A DNA stretch of 30,448 nucleotides, from the NCBI GenBank assembly GCA_000695325.1, contig AVPN01000531.1, positions 16,474-46,921 on the forward strand, read 5' to 3'. Each line of letters starts with the position of its first letter. The first letter of the stretch is position 1. Positions 26,141-30,448 of this stretch are shown here, piece by piece. The position numbers and the translations under genes were made by a program. This DNA is from Pleurobrachia bachei (taxonomy: Eukaryota; Ctenophora; Tentaculata; Cydippida; Pleurobrachiidae). A model generated the notes under the pieces. It was not told the DNA's origin and searched no databases. It saw only the letters and a program-made list of their open reading frames with translations.

Positions 26141-26235
26141 CCACTGCCCCCACCTTCAATGACACTGCTCTCGACTCCGTCAAGTAACAACACCAGTTTA
26201 ATCAAGTGAACTTAACCACAAACCTCTCTCTCAAG

Positions 26236-26608
26236 ATGAAGCTAACTATTGCCTTTGGGTAAGTTACCTCGCACTTGACAGACTTCAGTTGATATCATGT
26301 CTTTCGTTGTTTTTGGGTATTGAGTGAGTTATAAGATGTTCTAATATCCTTCTCTTTATTTCTCAGACTCTTCCTTGTCCTGTGTATCGGAAGTATGACT
26401 GAGGTCGAGGGATACTGTAAGTTGAGATCATTATTATTGTATCACACGAGTTACAAATTACTATACGGTCTAAGCATATATACCAATACCACATCCGTTT
26501 CCAATCACCAGTTTGTTTTTCAATTTCTTCTAACAGTTGACCTATCTTCCCTTCCTCAGTCCGTTTGGGTGAACAAGAGGATAAAATATATGATACCGCT
26601 GAAATGAG
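26236..26608 (+). CDS. Small secreted peptide gene, copy 1 (exons 1-3; exon 4 missing)
   Basis: Exons 26236-26258, 26367-26416 and 26560-26608 give MKLTIAFGLFLVLCIGSMTE then VEGYFRLGEQEDKIYDTAEM. The N-terminus is a clear signal peptide (Lys, hydrophobic core LFLVLCIG, likely cleavage after VEG). Exon 3 ends AG|GTGAAT; if intron 3 is not spliced, the next codons are AGG TGA. The exon 4 that completes copy 2 is absent here: homology ends near 26845 and Maverick-like sequence follows. The gene could make a short 41-residue form, or splice over the element into copy 2. I do not recognise the peptide family; the mature part is acidic and has no Cys. Confidence 0.65.
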
Positions 26609-26879
26609 GTGAATAGTTTGTTTCCGAATGATACGTATCTCATAATTTTCTATCTGCGGTATAATATCTGGGATATACCGGTCCCATCTTTTTGTGCATC
26701 CTGTTGGATAAAACACATCTAAACACACATAGCATACGATACATTTGCCTTATTCGACCGTCCTTCCCCGTACCCGCGTTGTCATGTTCAAACCTTTGTT
26801 CAAACAAAACAACGATACATAACACACGATACCGTTGTAATGATTAGTAGTAGGTAAAATGGTACCGCTGACTCACCTA

Positions 26880-27085
26880 AAAGTGAGCCACACCATATTT
26901 GGGCATATGACGTCATCACATGCCCAAATATTGGTATATGACGTCACATCACGTGACTTATCACGTGGTGTCACGTGACATATCACGTGGTCACGTGTCC
27001 ATCATGTGACATGATCACGTGGTCACGTGACTTTAGTCATCGACTGGTCAAATATGGTCATTATATGACGTCACCACATGTCCAA
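26880..27085. promoter_or_regulatory. Cluster of CACGTG and TGACGTCA palindromes
   Basis: Seven CACGTG hexamers and three TGACGTCA sites lie within about 190 bases, mixed with repeats of CCAAATATGGTCAT-like sequence and the inverted pair TTTGGGCATATGA/TCACATGCCCAAA. Such sites are typical bHLH/bZIP and CREB/ATF targets. It may also be just a CACGTG-rich satellite. Confidence 0.45.
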
Positions 27086-27162
27086 ATATGGTCATCATTC
27101 GATACGATCGGTTACTCTCAGCCGTGTACCAGGTGTAATCATTGGTCTATGTATCAAGTTAG

Positions 27163-27212
27163 AGAAATAGAGAGGGAGAGAGGGATAGAGAGAGGGATAG
27201 AGAGAAAGATAT
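27163..27212. repeat. GA-rich simple repeat
   Basis: AGAGAGGGATAGAGAG-type units just left of the Maverick-like genes. Confidence 0.7.
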
Positions 27213-27345
27213 TCGTCATATTATGAAGTAATCATGAATGATCATTCAGAGACTGTGAATGAACATTAATGATCATTTTAAGGTCATTTTAGAAGTGGAG
27301 ACAAACACACAACTCTTCAAAAGAAACAAAAATTATCGAAACTTT

Positions 27346-28152
27346 TCATGTAACTTTACGAAAATGTAAAACCATCGACGTAGGGTAATCTCTCGAATCA
27401 TCTTCTGAAAACTCAAAAAGCTTGCCCATATTATCAAAAATGAAAAACTGTATTTCACTCAAATAAACAAATCTCACTTTGAAATAAGAAGGGTTTACAA
27501 ATTCATAATGATTGTACCCCAATTTTTGCTCGAATGGGAACATAGCGAAAAATCTGGATTCATGTTTATTTCTTCGTCTATAGTCCGTGTATGCATGTGG
27601 TACAATGTTTGAATAGATATGTCCAAGATTTGCATGCCTCGGAAAGTCTTCTATTTTAGCCGAAATTTTTGGTGGTAAAAGGTGCAATGGACTGTTTTCC
27701 ATGTAAATCTTAAAAAACCTCAATACACTTTTTTCACTCGTCGCAAATCCTTTACTCATGAGATCATTATATGCCAACGTGCACACATGTGTTGTTTCAT
27801 CTGCAGTGTACTCTGGGATAGGCCAATGATCAGAACCATTCGCCAGATTTTCCGTTTCTTTAGAGCTTATCGCCTTTTGCATTGCTAGTAGTAATTGTGC
27901 TCCGTTTCGATAATACCCAGGTGGAATTGAGTAATCTCTGGATTCATAATCCTGTCCCTTTTCGGATACCAAAAAGTGATTGTTACCCTTGGTTACATTA
28001 AATGTTGATGAAGGAGCGTGACTTATACTTTTTACAGCCACTTCATAGTCTCCAATCAAGTCTAATGCATTCTCCGACCTAAAGACAAATTGACTGGGAT
28101 TTTGTTTATGGCTAGTAGCGATAAGGTACATGGTTATAACTACCACTTGCAT
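27346..28152 (-). CDS. Minor capsid (penton-like) protein of a Maverick/Polinton or adintovirus-like element
   Basis: 268 residues, intronless, no signal peptide. The pattern resembles Maverick minor capsid proteins: an N-terminal segment giving a beta-rich start (NALDLIGDYEVAVKSISHAP), then PPGYYRNGAQLLLAMQKAI, which matches the conserved PxGxY...L...I block of that family, and many aromatic beta strands. In those viruses this protein forms the vertices of the capsid. It is the last gene of a cluster with the zinc-finger and pVI-like ORFs. The frame is open over its full length. The assignment is by motif memory and context; a structure search would settle it. Confidence 0.6.
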   Translation of the reverse strand: MQVVVITMYLIATSHKQNPSQFVFRSENALDLIGDYEVAVKSISHAPSSTFNVTKGNNHFLVSEKGQDYESRDYSIPPGYYRNGAQLLLAMQKAISSKETENLANGSDHWPIPEYTADETTHVCTLAYNDLMSKGFATSEKSVLRFFKIYMENSPLHLLPPKISAKIEDFPRHANLGHIYSNIVPHAYTDYRRRNKHESRFFAMFPFEQKLGYNHYEFVNPSYFKVRFVYLSEIQFFIFDNMGKLFEFSEDDSRDYPTSMVLHFRKVT

Positions 28153-28200
28153 ACGATTACATCCACGTTTCTTTTGAATTGAGTTTTATGAACTTAAATA

Positions 28201-28707
28201 CTAATTACTGTGTTCAGAACTCTCCCTTGAACTGTCGCTTCCGCCTTCAGAATCGTATTCTTCACTTGAAGTTGAACCAGGATCATCAGGACGTGATGTG
28301 TATGACTTACTCGGACTTTCGAATATTAGGGTGGGAAACTTTTGTTTAACCAACTTGATGATCAGTTTGATCGCTAGCTCAAGTTTTTTGTCAAAGACTT
28401 CGCTAAGGCTTTTCTCGCAATTAACAATTTTCCGTATACTTTCCCTAGTTGGCTTTAACCGTTTCTTTTCCACTGCTGTCAGTACAACATCCCCATCTAG
28501 AACTGCTTTCATCATTAACCTGATTAACGATTCATTATCCTCACATTCCGATTGGAAATCAGTATTGTGGTATCGGCTCTTATGTGTAGCCAGACTGTGT
28601 TTAGTTGAAAACATTCGATTGCAATACATACACTCCATGATAACGATGATCATTTGATGATCATCTAGGCTATATATAGGAGTTACAGCTGATAAATAAT
28701 CAATCAT
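28201..28707 (-). CDS. Maverick-associated C2H2 zinc-finger protein
   Basis: The open frame reaches 28707, but the start at 28638 (MECMYCNRMF) is preferred because 28639-28707 holds the shared promoter region. One C2H2 finger (CMYCNRMFSTKHSLATHKSRYH), then a helical middle and an acidic Ser-rich tail (SSEEYDSEGGSDSSRESSEH). Small proteins of this type are found in Maverick-like elements; the role is unknown, perhaps regulation of late genes. 48 bases separate it from the capsid ORF on the same strand. Confidence 0.55.
   Translation of the reverse strand: MIDYLSAVTPIYSLDDHQMIIVIMECMYCNRMFSTKHSLATHKSRYHNTDFQSECEDNESLIRLMMKAVLDGDVVLTAVEKKRLKPTRESIRKIVNCEKSLSEVFDKKLELAIKLIIKLVKQKFPTLIFESPSKSYTSRPDDPGSTSSEEYDSEGGSDSSRESSEHSN
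28645..28678. promoter_or_regulatory. Bidirectional TATA with adjacent perfect inverted repeat
   Basis: GATGATCAT-ttg-ATGATCATC (28645-28665) is a perfect 9-bp inverted repeat. TATATATA (28671-28678) reads the same on both strands. It lies 28 bases before the + start at 28706 and about 33 bases before the - start at 28638, so it could serve both divergent genes. Confidence 0.5.
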
Positions 28708-29017
28708 GCGTGTGCCTTATGTTGATGTTACTCCCAATCCCGCGGTCTACGACCAAGCACTTTCACGGGAACGGGGTGTCTATTCGAACCAATCAGGTGC
28801 TGGAATAGGAGGTTTTTTGAAAAAAATATTCAAAACTATAATTCCAATCGGGAAGACTATTCTAAAACAAGGATTTGAAATAGCAAAACCTGGTCTACAA
28901 GAAGCTGGACATCAACGTGTCGGAGAAGTTAGTAATTATGCAGCAAAACAAATTGAGAATGGGGCTAATAAACTTACTAACAAGATTGGAAAAAGAAGAT
29001 ATGGTCAGTTATCATAA
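28706..29017 (+). CDS. pVI-like small capsid-associated protein of Maverick-like element
   Basis: 103 residues. A Gly-rich turn followed by a basic amphipathic helix (GIGGFLKKIFKTIIPIGK), then a helical part ending KRRYGQLS. This layout (GxG, hydrophobic-basic helix near the N-terminus, basic end) is shared by adenovirus pVI-like proteins of Mavericks and adintoviruses, which bind the capsid interior and disrupt membranes. Divergent from the zinc-finger gene. Call based on pattern and neighbours. Confidence 0.5.
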   Translation: MRVPYVDVTPNPAVYDQALSRERGVYSNQSGAGIGGFLKKIFKTIIPIGKTILKQGFEIAKPGLQEAGHQRVGEVSNYAAKQIENGANKLTNKIGKRRYGQLS

Positions 29018-29019
29018 AC

Positions 29020-29107
29020 TATAAAAGGCTTGCGATGAGACATAGGAGTAATCATGACTAAGTATATCAAGTCTGCAGAGGGATTTCCAGAAAAGTGCAT
29101 TTTTTGA
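29020..29107 (+). pseudogene. Truncated Maverick-like ORF with its TATA box
   Basis: TATAAAAG (29020-29027) lies 27 bases before ATG 29054. The frame gives MTKYIKSAEGFPEKCIF and stops at 29105-29107, close to where sequence homologous to the peptide gene resumes (about 29131). It looks like the first residues of the next structural gene, cut off by the rearrangement that placed the element between the peptide gene copies. The gene's identity is not known. Confidence 0.45.
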
Positions 29108-29155
29108 CCCTCGGACCCCCCCCCTCTGGCCTTAACCACAAACCTCTCTCTCAAG

Positions 29156-29835
29156 ATGAAGCTAACTATTGCCTTTGGGTAAGTTACCTCGCACTTTACA
29201 GACTTCAGTTGATATCATGTCTTTCGTTGTTTTTGGGTTTTGAGTGGGTTTTAAGATGTTCTAATGACATTCTCTCATTTTTTTCTCAGACTCTTCCTTG
29301 TCCTGTGTATCGGAAGTATGACTGAGGTCGAGGGATACTGTAAGTTGAGATCATTATTATTGTATCACACGAGTTATCACAACTATAAGGTCTAAGGGTC
29401 TACCAATACCACATCAGTTTTCCAATCACTAGTTTGTTTTTCAATTTCTTCTTACATTTAGCCTCCTCCCTCAGTCCGTTTGGGTGAACACGAGGATAAA
29501 ATATATGATACCGCTGAAATGAGGTGAATATTTTGTGTCCGAATGATACGTATCTCATAATTTTCTATCTGCGGTATTATATCTGGGATATTGTACCGGT
29601 CCCATCTTTTTGTGCATCCTGCCAGATAAAACACATTTAAACACACACAGCATACGATACATATCACACGATACCAATAAAAACACGGGCTACAAATCAA
29701 AGTGATAACACACGATACCGTTGTACTGTGCACATGAACCTCTGAATAAATTATTTTATATTTCTCAGGGACTTAGAGGAGGTTGATGCTGGTGAGATGA
29801 TGATGAACTCTGCAGAGGATGCAGCCCGCCGTTAA
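29156..29835 (+). CDS. Small secreted peptide gene, copy 2 (four exons, complete)
   Basis: Exons 29156-29178, 29290-29339, 29475-29523 and 29769-29835, all GT-AG and in phase (1, 2, 1). The 62-residue product: signal peptide MKLTIAFGLFLVLCIGSMTE followed by VEG, then YFRLGEHEDKIYDTAEM and RDLEEVDAGEMMMNSAEDAA ending RR before TAA. The mature peptide is acidic, Cys-free and ends in a dibasic pair. Homology to copy 1 starts at about 29131, 25 bases before the ATG, so no TATA box is present in front; the upstream sequence is a C-rich run (29115-29125). Differs from copy 1 in coding sequence by His for Gln. Confidence 0.7.
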
Positions 29836-30202
29836 ACCAACTCGAGGGACCCTGCATGAAGCAAACAGGAACCCTTTAGCATGGGTTTAGATTCTTCTAC
29901 ATGCCTTTCAAAAGACACAAAACTCTTAGTTTACCGCTTTTAGATGTCCGAATGCTTTCAGTATTCACCCGAATGATATATGTTTACAACGTGTGCTTAA
30001 AATATAATTTTAGAAATCTTGGATAAAATGATTATTTTACTTTGTTGAATGGAATGGAGAGGGGACAAATGGGGGAAATCAGTCAGTTAGCTGATTGTGA
30101 AATGTGAGTCAATTAAGTGAGTCAGTCAGTAATTCAGTCAGGCTTAGAAGGCAGAGCGAACGGATGGCAGTATCGTAGTTGTAGAAGCTTCATGTAAATA
30201 TT
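29836..30202. other. 3' flank of peptide gene
   Basis: No gene seen. Contains short GTCAGTCAGT and AAGTGAGTCA repeats near 30080-30130. Confidence 0.4.
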
Positions 30203-30272
30203 GGGAACCGAACGAATCAGGAAATACTGGTCCGGCTGGTCCATGATTGGCTGATAACCAGTCACGTGATCT
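30203..30272. mobile_element. Partial MITE (CAGGAACCGACCGAA family)
   Basis: GGGAACCGAACGAATCAGGA, then the inner CTGATAACCAGTCACGTGA. Lacks the far terminal repeat. Confidence 0.6.
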
Positions 30273-30324
30273 TTGGCAAAATAGATGCCGGTCTTGTTTT
30301 ATAATGGAGCCTGCTTGTTTGGAG

Positions 30325-30448
30325 TCTGAGTGAACGACTGACTGACTGACTGAACGACTGACTGACTGACTGACTGACTGAACGACTGACTGACTGAACG
30401 ACTGACTGACTGACTGACTGACTGACTGACTGACTGACTGACTGACTG
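30325..30448. repeat. GACT microsatellite
   Basis: (GACT)n interrupted at intervals by GAAC (ACTGAACGACTG), running off the window edge. Confidence 0.9.

Noticed and set aside
26395-26607. 70-codon + frame across peptide gene exons 2-3
   Set aside because: Reads through intron 2; the spliced frame with the signal peptide is supported by both copies.
28639-28707. Upstream start of the zinc-finger ORF (28707)
   Set aside because: It would place the shared TATA box and inverted repeat inside the coding sequence and overlap the opposite ATG; the start at 28638, just before the zinc finger, fits better.
1-30448. tRNA, rRNA or other structured RNA genes
   Set aside because: No clear tRNA cloverleaf or rRNA sequence was seen on either strand by eye; a covariance-model scan would be needed to exclude small ones.

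Overview
Metazoan nuclear DNA. Genes are split by short spliceosomal introns (roughly 75-400 bases, GT-AG). A maintenance DNA methyltransferase (DNMT1) with animal domain order, seven-transmembrane receptors and a fragment of a Maverick/Polinton-type element are present. Nothing fixes the species. An invertebrate, perhaps a cnidarian or another early-branching animal, fits the compact introns, intronless receptor genes and Maverick genes, but this is inference.

Layout. 1-1196: no gene recognised. 1197-5784 (+): multi-exon rhodopsin-like GPCR whose exons 3-10 occur twice in tandem. 6355-25603 (-): DNMT1. Read 5' to 3' (right to left) it gives partial RFTS, acidic linker, CXXC zinc finger, BAH1, BAH2 and the catalytic domain with motifs I, IV, VI, VIII, IX and X, ending at a stop at 6355-6357. 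Most of it is intact, but many exons are tandemly duplicated: the RFTS block twice, the CXXC exon three times, the first BAH1 exon twice, and the target-recognition/motif IX block twice. The 5' end (start codon and first part of RFTS) is not seen. Two nearly identical intronless 335-residue 7TM receptors (20074-21081 and 23451-24458, +) lie inside copies of one DNMT1 intron, on the opposite strand, and were duplicated with it. 26236-29835 (+): two copies of a tiny four-exon gene for a secreted acidic peptide; copy 1 has the TATA box but no exon 4, copy 2 has all four exons but no TATA box. Between them (about 27346-29107) are minor-capsid-like, C2H2 zinc-finger, pVI-like and truncated ORFs of a Maverick/adintovirus-like element. 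30203-30448: a MITE fragment and a GACT microsatellite.

The strangest signal lies in the comparison of duplicated copies. At four places, in two unrelated loci, one copy carries a block of about 51 bases that is the base-by-base complement of the other copy WITHOUT reversal, at the same position and with length preserved (51/51, 50/51, 50/50 and 44/44 positions). Inversion or template switching gives reverse complements, so no known DNA process explains it. The near-constant length of 51 points to a data-processing artefact or engineered change, but it should be checked on raw reads. Two of the blocks destroy GPCR exons that would otherwise read through.
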